64,000 bases of DNA. Source: Protula sp. h YS-2021. Lineage: Eukaryota; Annelida; Polychaeta; Sabellida; Serpulidae. The number at the start of each line of letters is the position of its first letter. The first letter of the stretch is position 1. The translations under genes were made by a program, and so were the position numbers. The stretch is from positions 11,606,982-11,670,981 of the forward strand of contig OX457027.1 of the NCBI GenBank assembly GCA_949752745.1, in the 5' to 3' direction. The notes beneath the pieces are model-generated. The model was not told where the DNA came from. It was given only the letters and a program-made list of their open reading frames with translations, and made no database searches. This document shows, piece after piece, positions 1-7,725 of this stretch.

Positions 1-54
1 GTGACGAGAAAATACTTCACAATGTCAGCATTACTTCTTGACAGATGTATGACT

Positions 55-492
55 ATGGACGACGTCTTCAAAGTGAATTATACTAACTATGTGTTTTCAA
101 AGCTTCCTACTTTTGAATGGGATTGGACGCAGCAAGTGAAGAATTTACATCTGCATTGGGAAGCTGTCGGAAAGACTATTCCAAGTGATTGTTTCATCGA
201 CTCGTTTCTACGTGACTGTGAAGATCTACATATACTATCAACTTATAACATTGATTTAACATTTATCATATCAACTTATGACATTGATTCAGCATTTATC
301 AACGTGAATACAATTTGGGCAGTGGAGCTCATGTTAGTTGTAGCTGCAAGAATCATTTTGCTTTATGATGATGATGTTCCATTGACGACGAATGTATCAG
401 ACCTTGTTCGGTTCAACCATGGACGAGTTGAAGTGAATTCAAAGCTTTGCAAGAAGTTTGAAAAGCTTGATTCAGCAGATGGCTGGGTATAA
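55..492 (+). CDS. Polinton accessory protein A (family A/B/D)
   Basis: Function unknown. The ATG at 55 is chosen because it aligns with the start of its tandem paralogue at 544 (both begin MDDVFKVNY); the frame is open upstream to base 1, with other ATGs at 22 and 49. About 145 residues, acidic, with the shared core around QVKNLHLHWEA, a cysteine-aspartate-rich CEDL segment and a conserved VSDLVRFNHGRVEVNSK tail. A 36-base in-frame duplication (about 236-307) repeats a 12-residue segment containing YxID, which is absent from gene B. The stop TAA lies inside the TATA box of gene B. No known domain is recognised; its left-end position matches the lineage-specific accessory zone of Polintons. 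Confidence 0.75.
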   Translation: MDDVFKVNYTNYVFSKLPTFEWDWTQQVKNLHLHWEAVGKTIPSDCFIDSFLRDCEDLHILSTYNIDLTFIISTYDIDSAFINVNTIWAVELMLVVAARIILLYDDDVPLTTNVSDLVRFNHGRVEVNSKLCKKFEKLDSADGWV

Positions 493-495
493 AAG
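488..495 (+). promoter_or_regulatory. TATA box for gene B, containing the stop of gene A
   Basis: GGGTATAAAAG. The TAA stop of gene A (490-492) is part of the box, and the ATG of gene B follows 56 bases after the box begins, leaving room for a short leader. The identical layout recurs at 950. Confidence 0.7.
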
Positions 496-543
496 AACGA
501 ACCTCAAAGGTATTAGTACATTTTAGACACATGCGCAGAAACT

Positions 544-954
544 ATGGATGATGTGTTCAAAGTAAACTATATTGACTATGTGTTTTCATTACTTCCTAAA
601 TTCGAACAGGATTGCATTTTACAAGTGAAGAATTTGCATCTACATTGGGAAGCGACTGGAATGGCAATTCCAAGAGATCGTTTCATCCACTCATTTCTGA
701 GGGAATGTGAAGACCTGAATTTACCAGGAAACACCTATGACATTGAATCGGCATTTATCAACGCCAATACAATTTGGGAAGCTGAACTAATGTTAGATGT
801 AGCTTATAGAATTATTTTACATTATGATGATGACGTTCTATTGGCAATGAATGTATCAGACCTTGTTCGATTCAACCATGGACGAGTTGAAGTGAATTCA
901 AAGCCTTGCAAGTTGTTTGAAAAGGGAGCTGACTCAGAAGATAGTTGGGTATAA
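544..954 (+). CDS. Polinton accessory protein B (family A/B/D)
   Basis: 136 residues, function unknown. It is a tandem paralogue of gene A, sharing the start, the LHLHWEA core and the VSDLVRFNHGRVEVNSK segment, but lacks the 12-residue internal duplication. Both proteins end in Trp-Val followed by GTATAA. The ATG at 544 sits 56 bases behind a TATA box. In the second copy (63.1-63.4 kb) genes A and B look fused and decayed, consistent with unequal exchange between the two paralogues. Soluble, acidic, no membrane segment seen. Confidence 0.8.
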   Translation: MDDVFKVNYIDYVFSLLPKFEQDCILQVKNLHLHWEATGMAIPRDRFIHSFLRECEDLNLPGNTYDIESAFINANTIWEAELMLDVAYRIILHYDDDVLLAMNVSDLVRFNHGRVEVNSKPCKLFEKGADSEDSWV

Positions 955-958
955 AAGG
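950..958 (+). promoter_or_regulatory. TATA box for gene C, containing the stop of gene B
   Basis: TATAAAAGG, with the TAA stop of gene B at 952-954 inside it. The ATG of gene C (993) has a strong GCCATGG context 43 bases downstream. The box is retained in the second copy (minus strand, 63095-63102) even though that copy has lost the upstream stop frame, which supports it as a promoter element. Confidence 0.75.
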
Positions 959-992
959 AGTGGACTCAAAGTTATCATTACATTGTGCAGCC

Positions 993-1586
993 ATGGAGAA
1001 GACAAGCAGCTTTAAAATTAGTGCTAACTTAACCATTACTGTGGAGCATGGAGAATTTGGGCCATTTCTTCGCATCACACGTGGAGAGAGATGGCTTGCT
1101 TTATCACCATCCTTGTGGAAGATTGTGTTGCAGAACTTGGCAAGATTACGCAACATTGGCTTCAAACTGTACTTAACAGAAACGAAGTGGCTTGAAGTCA
1201 TTTCATACCAAGACATGCGCTATGTGAGTTTTGTGCGCACATCGCTGTTTGAAGGGAAAGAATATACGCGTTACATCAACATGAATGACGGTGAATGGGA
1301 GACATTGCTTCAGGAAATCCATAGCATAACCTCAACCTTATTGCCATGTACGGAATGTCATGGGAAGAAAACTCCTGTCAAACTTCTAAAGGATGATCGG
1401 ATGAAGGTATCGAAACTATCCAAGGACAGACTGGCTGAAGTGCGATTGGAGAATATGAACGTGCAAAATCAGCTTGAACTTACGTGTGATTATTGCGGCG
1501 CTTGTGGATATGCCAGTGATTATGATTGTCACTGTCACAAGTACAATTGTAAGATGTGTGAACCAGACAACTTCTGTATCAAGTGA
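993..1586 (+). CDS. Tandem PC4-like domain protein with C-terminal zinc cluster (gene C)
   Basis: About 197 residues from the GCCATGG start; the frame extends upstream only through a TTG. Two similar beta-rich units each end in a short segment with a conserved Trp (LSPSLWKIVLQNL, about residues 40-52, and MNDGEWETLLQEI, about 100-112). This is the pattern of the PC4/p15 single-stranded-DNA-binding fold. The C-terminal part has CTEC, CDYCGAC and CHCHKYNCKMC clusters, likely a zinc-binding region; these cysteines are kept in the second copy at 62.5 kb. Assignment to the PC4-like group is inference from pattern and from the clearer PC4 protein at 9467. Possible role: element-encoded DNA-binding or transcription factor. 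Confidence 0.6.
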   Translation: MEKTSSFKISANLTITVEHGEFGPFLRITRGERWLALSPSLWKIVLQNLARLRNIGFKLYLTETKWLEVISYQDMRYVSFVRTSLFEGKEYTRYINMNDGEWETLLQEIHSITSTLLPCTECHGKKTPVKLLKDDRMKVSKLSKDRLAEVRLENMNVQNQLELTCDYCGACGYASDYDCHCHKYNCKMCEPDNFCIK

Positions 1587-1669
1587 GGTTCGCTAACGGC
1601 ATCACCTTTTTGAAAATCATTTACTCGCCAGCCGTCATAGTGTGCAGACGTGCCATATGAACATGTAGG

Positions 1670-1951
1670 ATGGATGTAGAAACATGTTTTAAGGAGAAGT
1701 ATGTGGACTACATGTTAACTGAACTGGAACGTTTTGGGTCTGTTCAACAACAACTACAACACTTTAGCATCTATTGGGAACTTGCTCATTTAGCGCTGAA
1801 CTTGTCAAACTTACGCGAGGATTTCATCAAAGAGTGTGGTGACATTGACGGAGCTGAGAATTTTGATGCGGAAGCAGCATTTCACTTTGCTCGATTTGAT
1901 CCAAGACTGTTTGATGAAGTGAGAGAGTGGTTAATGTATATTGCAGTATAA
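1670..1951 (+). CDS. Polinton accessory protein D (family A/B/D)
   Basis: 93 residues. Same overall pattern as proteins A and B: start MDVETCFKEKYVDYM, then an aromatic IYWELAHLAL core, then EDFIKECGDIDGAENFDAE. Shorter than A and B, lacking their C-terminal segment. It has no TATA box at the usual distance. Its stop overlaps the next ATG as TAATG (1949-1953), a form compatible with termination-reinitiation. The stop is again preceded by a Val codon (GTATAA). A decayed homologue lies at 62.1-62.4 kb. Function unknown. Confidence 0.7.
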   Translation: MDVETCFKEKYVDYMLTELERFGSVQQQLQHFSIYWELAHLALNLSNLREDFIKECGDIDGAENFDAEAAFHFARFDPRLFDEVREWLMYIAV

Positions 1952-2283
1952 TGGCGGACATTACATTGAAACAGTATATTGTGCAAAAAACATATTGTGA
2001 AGAAATGTTATTAGCTGTAAAAAAATTTGCATGTTTGTTATGTCCTGCTTGTCAAAATGAAGAGTGTGAAGAACATACTTGCCATTTCGCAAGTGTCTAT
2101 GAATATTGGAATGAAGCTAAATATTATATTCATTTAGATAAAGTGTTAGACAATGCCAACAAACGTTGTGAGAAGTATGGGTTAAATGCCATAACATTTG
2201 ATGAATTAAGTAGTTGGTTAGTATGCATTGAAGATGAATGGACGCCAATTATTCACACCATTGTGTCTATACTTGATTTATAA
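1951..2283 (+). CDS. Cysteine-rich Polinton accessory protein E
   Basis: 110 residues from the ATG in TAATG at 1951. Cysteines cluster as CLLCPACQNEECEEHTCHF (about residues 29-47), suggesting a zinc site. The following YEYWNEAKYYIHLDK stretch is helical and faintly recalls the aromatic core of A/B/D. It ends Leu-stop, with the TAA inside TATAAAAA (2279-2286). The second copy (61.7-62.1 kb) keeps the outline but has an insertion duplicating the cysteine segment, and other damage. Function not recognised. Confidence 0.65.
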   Translation: MADITLKQYIVQKTYCEEMLLAVKKFACLLCPACQNEECEEHTCHFASVYEYWNEAKYYIHLDKVLDNANKRCEKYGLNAITFDELSSWLVCIEDEWTPIIHTIVSILDL

Positions 2284-2358
2284 AAACCTGTAACTTGTGT
2301 TTATTGGACAACGAAATAAAATGTAAGATATGTTCATTGAGGTATGAGGTGAAATAAA
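2279..2358 (+). promoter_or_regulatory. TATA-like box at the gene E stop, followed by two AATAAA signals
   Basis: TATAAAAA (2279-2286) includes the gene E stop (2281-2283). AATAAA occurs at 2315-2320 and again at 2353-2358 within a short direct duplication (GAAATAAAATGTA twice). This fits a boundary between an accessory transcript and the integrase transcript. The box is 121 bases before the integrase ATG, farther than at other junctions, so its use as the integrase promoter is uncertain. Confidence 0.5.
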
Positions 2359-2399
2359 ATGTAGTGTATGTGTACAAGTGCTTTTCATTTAGTGTGAAC

Positions 2400-3503
2400 A
2401 TGTCAACGTGGAAGGAATACTTAACCAATATTTACTTTAAACCTGGTCAACCCGGTGCATTTGCTGGTCCTTACAAACTTTATCACATATTAAAAAAACA
2501 TGATCAACCAATTACTCATTCCAAAGTGAAGACATGTTTACAGAATCAAGATGCATTCAGTTTACTACAACCTGTAAAATATAGGTTTAAAAGGCAACAT
2601 GTCATTACACGCGGTATTGATGACATGTGGGATATCGATTTGGCTGACATGGGAAACATAGCCTCTTAAAACGATGACACCCGCTTTTTATTAGTTGTCA
2701 TTGATGTGTTTTCGAAATATTTGTCGGTGCAGCCAATACCTAACAAATCACATACCAGCGTCATACAAGCTTTCCAGAATATTTTTCATGAAACACGTCG
2801 AAGACCGCGAACTCTAAGGTCAGATAAAGGAACTGAATTTAAAAATAGATGGGTAAAAGCATTTTTGAAGAATGAGGGAATTCATGCTTACACGACAAAG
2901 AATGAAACTAAAGCCAACTTTGCTGAGAGAGTCATTCGTACTCTAAAGGGAATGATGTATCGATATTTTCTACATAATCAAACTTATCGGTATGCAGACA
3001 TCCTTCAAGAATTGGTATACAATTACAACCATAGACCACATGGCTCTCTCCCTAATAAGTATGCTCCTGCAGATATTCGAAAGGAAAATGAATCTAAAGT
3101 GTGGAAGTATATGTGTGTAGACAAATTGAAATTGAAACCGAAGAAGAAGAAAAAACCTTACAAATTTAAAATTGGTCAACATGTCCGCATTTCTCACTTG
3201 AAATATACGTTTCAACGAGATTATCATATAAAATGGACACAAGAAGTGTTCATTATCACACATCGTTATAAGAAGCAAGGAATACACTTGTATCGTGTGA
3301 AAGACTTTTTAGACGAAGATATTGATGGTCATTTCTATGAAGAAGAATTGCAAGCTGTTACAAAAGATATTGAATCCATCTACAGAATTGAACAGGTCTT
3401 GAAAACACGAAAAAGACGAGGTGTAAAAGAATTATTTGTCAAGTGGTTAGGCTGGCCAAAGAAATTTAACAGTTGGGTAAAAGAAACAGACATTCAAAAA
3501 TGA
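2400..3503 (+). pseudogene. Retroviral-like (c-type) integrase with chromodomain, in-frame stop
   Basis: Would insert the linear element into host DNA. Start ATG at 2400. The first part (to 2669) has the usual Polinton pre-core region and the first catalytic Asp in WDIDLADM. A TAA stop at 2667-2669 interrupts the frame. The same frame reopens at once and contains the second Asp (RSDKGTEF) and catalytic Glu (FAERVIRTLKG), then a basic region and a C-terminal chromodomain (YRIEQVL, VKWLGWP, NSWV; about 3385-3500). The stop therefore separates catalytic residues. The inverted copy has a stop at the same codon. The gene ends in an ATGA overlap with the ATPase. Either inactive or dependent on readthrough. 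Confidence 0.9.
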
Positions 3504-4159
3504 AGCACCCATTCACATGTTTGGTCTCTGGACCTACAGGCAGTGGTAAAACTTCTCTGGTGAAGGAAATTCTAGAGCAAAATTTAATTAAACCCTCTCC
3601 AAAAACCATTTTATGGCTCTATTCAGCAGATCAACCTTTGTACAAGGGAATGAAAGGTGTAGAATTTTACCAAGGCATTCCAGACGACATTGAAGAGCGC
3701 TTTAACCCGAAAAAACCAAACTTACTCATCATAGATGACTTAATGACTAAATGTCATAGTGATGAGCGTATGACACGCCTCTTTAGTGTAGGCAGCAGTC
3801 ATCAAAATCTCAGCATTATTTTTATTGTGCATAATTTATTCCATCATGGTAGAGAAATGCGAAATATTAGTTTGAATACACATTACATCATTCTGTTTAA
3901 AAATCCTAGAGATAGTCAACAAATAAGTACATTAGCGCGACAAATGTATCCTGGAAAATCTCATTTTCTCATAGAAGCCTATCAAGATGCTACGAGCAAA
4001 CCTCATGGTTTTTTATTCATTGACTTGAAGCCGAAGACAAATGATCAACTACGTATTCGTATAGGCATTTTACCAAAAGATACACATTACGTATATGTTG
4101 ATAAAGTAGTGTATGAGCAAGAACCAAGTCACTTAACGATTCACAGTCAAGATGTCTAA
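3500..4159 (+). CDS. A32/FtsK-HerA-type genome packaging ATPase
   Basis: 219 residues. Walker A GPTGSGKTS at about residues 11-19 and Walker B LLIIDD at about 75-80, the usual Polinton/adintovirus packaging ATPase pattern. It should power loading of element DNA into capsids. The start is the ATG in ATGA shared with the integrase stop (3500-3503); the frame upstream has no better start. The 3' end overlaps the next small gene by nine bases. The frame is intact here, while the second copy (59919-60563) has a Trp-to-stop change and frameshifts. Confidence 0.93.
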   Translation: MKHPFTCLVSGPTGSGKTSLVKEILEQNLIKPSPKTILWLYSADQPLYKGMKGVEFYQGIPDDIEERFNPKKPNLLIIDDLMTKCHSDERMTRLFSVGSSHQNLSIIFIVHNLFHHGREMRNISLNTHYIILFKNPRDSQQISTLARQMYPGKSHFLIEAYQDATSKPHGFLFIDLKPKTNDQLRIRIGILPKDTHYVYVDKVVYEQEPSHLTIHSQDV

Positions 4160-4434
4160 ACGTATTCAAGCGAATCAACCTTTTCTTCATTTGCTTGCAC
4201 GCAGTGGGCCTAAACGACGTAAATACTTGTTAGAGCAAGCTACTAACCCTTAAGCTCACCCTTAAGCTCAAAAAGGTATAAGCAATTCAAGCGTGAGCGT
4301 CATACCCTTCGCACTCTAGCAGATAAGAAGATATCACTTCAAAGAAAAAAGAAGTGGTTAATCAGAAAGGAGGATTCCTTGGAGCTATTGCTAAATTTGC
4401 ATTACCTTTGTTAGCTCAGTTGCTGCTAAAATGA
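4151..4434 (+). pseudogene. Conserved basic Polinton morphogenesis-cluster protein, internally deleted
   Basis: Begins MSKRIQANQPFLHLL inside the end of the ATPase gene. Polintons commonly carry such a small protein between ATPase and penton: a basic N-terminus, a central LNILRGHLPLS-type segment, a basic stretch, then GGFLGAIAKFALPLL near the end. Here the central segment is lost in a short deletion near 4245-4270 marked by a repeated CCCTTAAGCTCA, and the frame shifts. The inverted copy (59601-59926) retains the central segment. The hydrophobic Gly/Ala-rich tail suggests membrane interaction. It ends in ATGA overlapping the next gene. Function unknown. Confidence 0.65.
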
Positions 4435-5022
4435 AACATACTTTGAAAATGGTCCTCATTCCTGAATATGAATATAAAATGTTGTTGGAAAAGAAGGGAA
4501 AAGATGGTGAAATCAAATCGAAAGTGAATAAACTTTTACGTGGGAAACGAACTCGTGAGAAGGCAATGGAAATGTCTCAACTTCTTGGTCGTCATTTACG
4601 AACAATTCAATCACAACAACAACGACAAAAGTCTGTCACATCATCTGGTACAGCAAAATCAGAAAAATTCGCAACAGTTTCTAAGCTATTTCCAACCTAT
4701 ATATCATGGAAAACTAACACAACTTTTGGTAGAACTGAAGAAACATGGTACGAGATGGACAGATAAAAATGAACTTGTATTGAAAACTGGAGATGTCATT
4801 GAGAATTCCAACAGTATTGATTTGTTGAAAGAAGCATTGGTTGCTACAAGAAGAAAAGAACGACGACAACCACCGCAGGGGTGGAAGCAGTTTATTGAGG
4901 AAATTGTAGACGCTAATATCTCAAAAGCTGTTTTTGGAAAAAAGACAACTCGTGAAGATATTGCAAAAGAGATAAAACAGCGTCAAGAAAGGTTGTTTCC
5001 AGAAGGATGGGAAACTTTTTAA
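4431..5022 (+). pseudogene. Conserved Polinton protein F, frameshifted
   Basis: Starts at the ATG of ATGA (4431) as MKHTLKMVLIPEYEY and reads to about 4664, where the coding frame shifts; the second frame continues to 5022 and ends KQRQERLFPEGWETF. Charged and probably helical, with LLRGKRTRE, GTRWTDKNEL and a C-terminal GWKQFIEEIVD block. The same protein is found between the ATPase and penton genes in many Polintons, so it is probably a virion or assembly component; no enzymatic motif is seen. The second copy is also frameshifted but at a different point (about 59.29 kb), so the ancestor was open. Confidence 0.7.
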
Positions 5023-5198
5023 CATGGTTTAAACAGTTATGGTGTTGCTGTATAGACAATGAAAATAAAAATACTATTCCTGTAAAAATTAGGTGTGTAA
5101 GCGCTTGTTGTCAAGGAGAAGTAGTAGACAGTAATATAGATCATGGAGACAGTAATATAGATCATGGAGACGGTGAAGACGACGTGAGCCAGACATAA
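5007..5198 (+). CDS. Small predicted lipid-anchored protein (MGNFLT...CCC)
   Basis: 63 residues, overlapping the end of gene F by 16 bases in another frame. The N-terminus MGNFLT fits the N-myristoylation pattern MGxxxS/T, and CCC at residues 13-15 is a likely palmitoylation site, so a membrane-anchored protein is predicted. The body has CVSACCQGEVVDS and an acidic tail with a 7-residue duplication (21-base repeat at about 5130-5170). The inverted copy (58858-59031) keeps the frame but reads MEN, losing the acceptor Gly. Conservation of reading frame in both copies argues it is a real gene. The stop abuts the penton TATA box. Confidence 0.65.
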   Translation: MGNFLTWFKQLWCCCIDNENKNTIPVKIRCVSACCQGEVVDSNIDHGDSNIDHGDGEDDVSQT

Positions 5199-5206
5199 TA
5201 TATATA
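5199..5206 (+). promoter_or_regulatory. TATA box for the penton/capsid transcript
   Basis: TATATATA directly following the TAA stop at 5196-5198, 49 bases before the penton ATG at 5248. No further TATA box is seen before the pX, major capsid and protease genes, which are joined by overlaps, so this may drive the whole late block. The box is not conserved in the second copy. Confidence 0.5.
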
Positions 5207-5247
5207 CACATTCAGTCTATCTACATCACATAAACGATTTAGTCATC

Positions 5248-5996
5248 ATGGAGTCAACAAGTTTTTACGTCACTTTGCCCAGCAATGCTAGTTTGAACTA
5301 TTATTCTACTAATAAGGAGTCTAATTATCAAATTCGTTTACCTCGTACAATATATTTGAACGGAAAATATGAAGTTGCCTTAGCTGAAATTCAATACCCA
5401 CACACATGGACGACAATGAGGCCAGGAATAGACTATACTCTACATTATCGATCATCATCATCAGATTATTTTATCCAGTTTATATTCCATATGGTTACTA
5501 CAGAACCATACCTGAAATATGTACTGCAATAAATGCAGAATTACAAAAATCTATTAATGCAAACCCTATTAGGTTAAAGTATGATAAAATTAGTCGAAAA
5601 GTTTCACTTATTTTAAAAGAGGAATATGATATTGTCTTTTCTACTGGATTAGCTGAGATTTTAGGATTTAAACCAGGTAGATGGTATAGAGAATCCGGTC
5701 CTGCTGAACATCAATCCGATGTGAAACATGGATTTTATACACTTTATGTGTATTGTAGTATTTGTGAGCCACAAGTAGTTGGAGATTATTATGTTCCTTT
5801 ACTACGTTCTGTTCCCATTGAAGGGTATGATGGTGATATTATTATGAAAACTTATGAAGAACCTCATTACGTCACTGTAAACACATCCAAATTTGACACA
5901 ATAGAAATGAATTTTAAGGATGACACAGGTTATAATGTGTCATTTCAAACTGGGAAAGTGATATGCAAACTTCATTTTCGACCAAAAGCATTATGA
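5248..5996 (+). pseudogene. Minor capsid (penton-like, single jelly-roll) protein, frame break
   Basis: Predicted vertex protein of the Polinton capsid. Start MESTSFYVTLPSNAS, with the typical KYEVALAEIQYPHTW segment. The first frame runs to 5532. The natural continuation (IPYGYYRTIPEICTAINAEL onward) lies in the -1 frame from about 5465 and runs to 5996, ending KLHFRPKAL. The same displaced frame is present at the same place in the inverted copy, so the break predates the two copies or reflects recoding. The stop overlaps the pX start as ATGA. Confidence 0.85.
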
Positions 5997-6349
5997 AAGC
6001 ATATAGACACGATCCGTCAGCATATCGCAACCATTTTCTTCGTCAAGTGGGCGGAGAATTACCAGGATTTAAAGGAGCACGAATACAATATGGAGATGGT
6101 ATTGGTTCAATATTAGGATCATTGGCTCGCAAAGCTATTCCACTGCTTAAGGCAGGGGCTAAAATCGTTGCACCACATCTTAAAAAGGCTGCGAAAGATG
6201 TCGCGAAAGATGTTACAGGCCGAGTAGCACAACATGTGATTGGTGATGTGTTAGGAGGACAAAAGAGAGCACAACCTGCAAAACCTGTCAGAAGGCGAAA
6301 GGCAGCCAAACGGATAACATCAACAAAATCTAAGAGAGATATTTTTTAA
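5993..6349 (+). CDS. pX/pVI-like core or membrane-active virion peptide
   Basis: 118 residues from the ATG at 5993 (ATGA overlap with the penton stop); an upstream in-frame ATG at 5963 is less likely. The N-terminus YRHDPSAYRNHF, then QVGGELPGFKGARIQYGDG and GSILGSLARKAIPLL, matches the Polinton/adintovirus counterpart of adenovirus core or membrane-lytic proteins. The rest is Ala/Lys-rich amphipathic with an Arg/Lys-rich tail, consistent with DNA or membrane binding. Probably processed by the protease encoded at 7722. The major capsid ATG is two bases beyond its stop. Confidence 0.8.
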   Translation: MKAYRHDPSAYRNHFLRQVGGELPGFKGARIQYGDGIGSILGSLARKAIPLLKAGAKIVAPHLKKAAKDVAKDVTGRVAQHVIGDVLGGQKRAQPAKPVRRRKAAKRITSTKSKRDIF

Positions 6350-6351
6350 AT

Positions 6352-7725
6352 ATGTCTTTAATTCATAATAATTCTTGTGAATGTAGCCTTTCTCCATTAG
6401 AATGGTTTCACGTACCACCAACGCAAACTGCTGTAGAAAAAAGTTATAATGTGGACTATCAACCACTCACTACCATTAGAGAGGGCGCTCCTATAGAATT
6501 CTACATTCCTGCGAGTACAGAAGAATATCTAGATTTAAAGAACAACAGACTTCATATTGTATGCGCTATTGTAAAAGCTGATGGAACGCCATGCGATGTT
6601 GATGATAATGTATCATGTATCAATGATTTGTTTAATGGGTTATGGTCCAATATTGAATTGTTTCTAAATGATCGTTTGGTATCGCATAGTAACAATACCC
6701 ACGGTTATACCAGTATCATATCCCATCTCATTCATGACTCGGAAGAAAGTCTCAATTCTGAGCGCTCTATGCGTCTCATCTATAAAGATACTGCCGGGTC
6801 AATGAATAGTCATGAGGTGAAAAGAGCTAATCATGAAAGATATGTAGCAGGTTTTCATGTAAATGCTGATGGTGGTGAGGTAGCTCTGCAGGCAAATAAT
6901 GGTTTACATAATCGTTATTTGTATACACGTCAAAGCCGTGAGTTTACGCTTAAAGGCGGTTTAAGGGTAGATTTGTTTGAGCAAGATCGCTATCTTCCCA
7001 ATGGTATTAGTATGAAATTACGTTTACATAGACAAAAAGATGAATATGTATTAATGGCTGCAAATAATGGTTATAAAGTAGAAGTGAGAGATGCGTTTTT
7101 AACCATTCGCAAAGTGAGGGTTAGTCCAGGTATTCAGTTAGGACATGCAGATGCATTGATGAAAAGTCCTGCTAAGCTTATTATTACTAGAAAAGAGTGT
7201 AAAGTGTTAGCTATTCCAGCTGGATTTCAATCTTTTGTGAAAGATAACATCTTTTTAGGCCAATTACCCAAACGTATTGTCATTGGACTGGTTCATAATG
7301 AAGCCTTTGCTGGAACAGTATTGAGAAATCCATACAATTTTGATCATTTTTTTCTGAACTATATGCAACTTTACACGGATGGTGAACCAGTCCTATCCAA
7401 ACCTCTCAAACTTGATATAAATCGAAGCAAATATCTTGATGCTTTTGAAACGCTCTACAAATCGTTTGATAAATTGAATGGTGAGAAAAGTTCCATTATA
7501 AAACGGGAAGATTGGCCTAGAGGTTATGCTTTATTTTCGTTTGACTTAACACCTGATTATGATGGTGATGATCATTATGCCCTTATCAAGCATGGGAATT
7601 TGCGACTAGAAATGAATTTTGCTGGTGCCTTGCAAAATACAGTCAATGTTATAGTGTATGCTGAATTTGATAACATTGTTGAAATAAGTGCAAATCGTAG
7701 CATTCAATTCGACTACCAGTCATGA
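6352..7725 (+). CDS. Major capsid protein (double jelly-roll, hexon-like)
   Basis: 457 residues, intact. The early segment PIEFYIPASTEEYLDLKNN and the following SCINDLFNGLWSNIELFLN, plus the YNFDHFFLNYMQLY and GYALFSFDLTP segments, are characteristic of Polinton/adintovirus hexon-type capsid proteins. It should build the icosahedral shell as trimers. It lies two bases after pX, and its TGA stop overlaps the protease ATG (ATGA at 7722-7725). Having this open frame beside protease and ATPase implies the ancestor made virions. No counterpart is found in the truncated second copy. Confidence 0.95.
   Translation: MSLIHNNSCECSLSPLEWFHVPPTQTAVEKSYNVDYQPLTTIREGAPIEFYIPASTEEYLDLKNNRLHIVCAIVKADGTPCDVDDNVSCINDLFNGLWSNIELFLNDRLVSHSNNTHGYTSIISHLIHDSEESLNSERSMRLIYKDTAGSMNSHEVKRANHERYVAGFHVNADGGEVALQANNGLHNRYLYTRQSREFTLKGGLRVDLFEQDRYLPNGISMKLRLHRQKDEYVLMAANNGYKVEVRDAFLTIRKVRVSPGIQLGHADALMKSPAKLIITRKECKVLAIPAGFQSFVKDNIFLGQLPKRIVIGLVHNEAFAGTVLRNPYNFDHFFLNYMQLYTDGEPVLSKPLKLDINRSKYLDAFETLYKSFDKLNGEKSSIIKREDWPRGYALFSFDLTPDYDGDDHYALIKHGNLRLEMNFAGALQNTVNVIVYAEFDNIVEISANRSIQFDYQS

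Noticed and set aside
872..1216. Minus-strand 114-codon frame
   Set aside because: Antisense of genes B/C; the plus-strand frame has paralogues and a conserved second copy.
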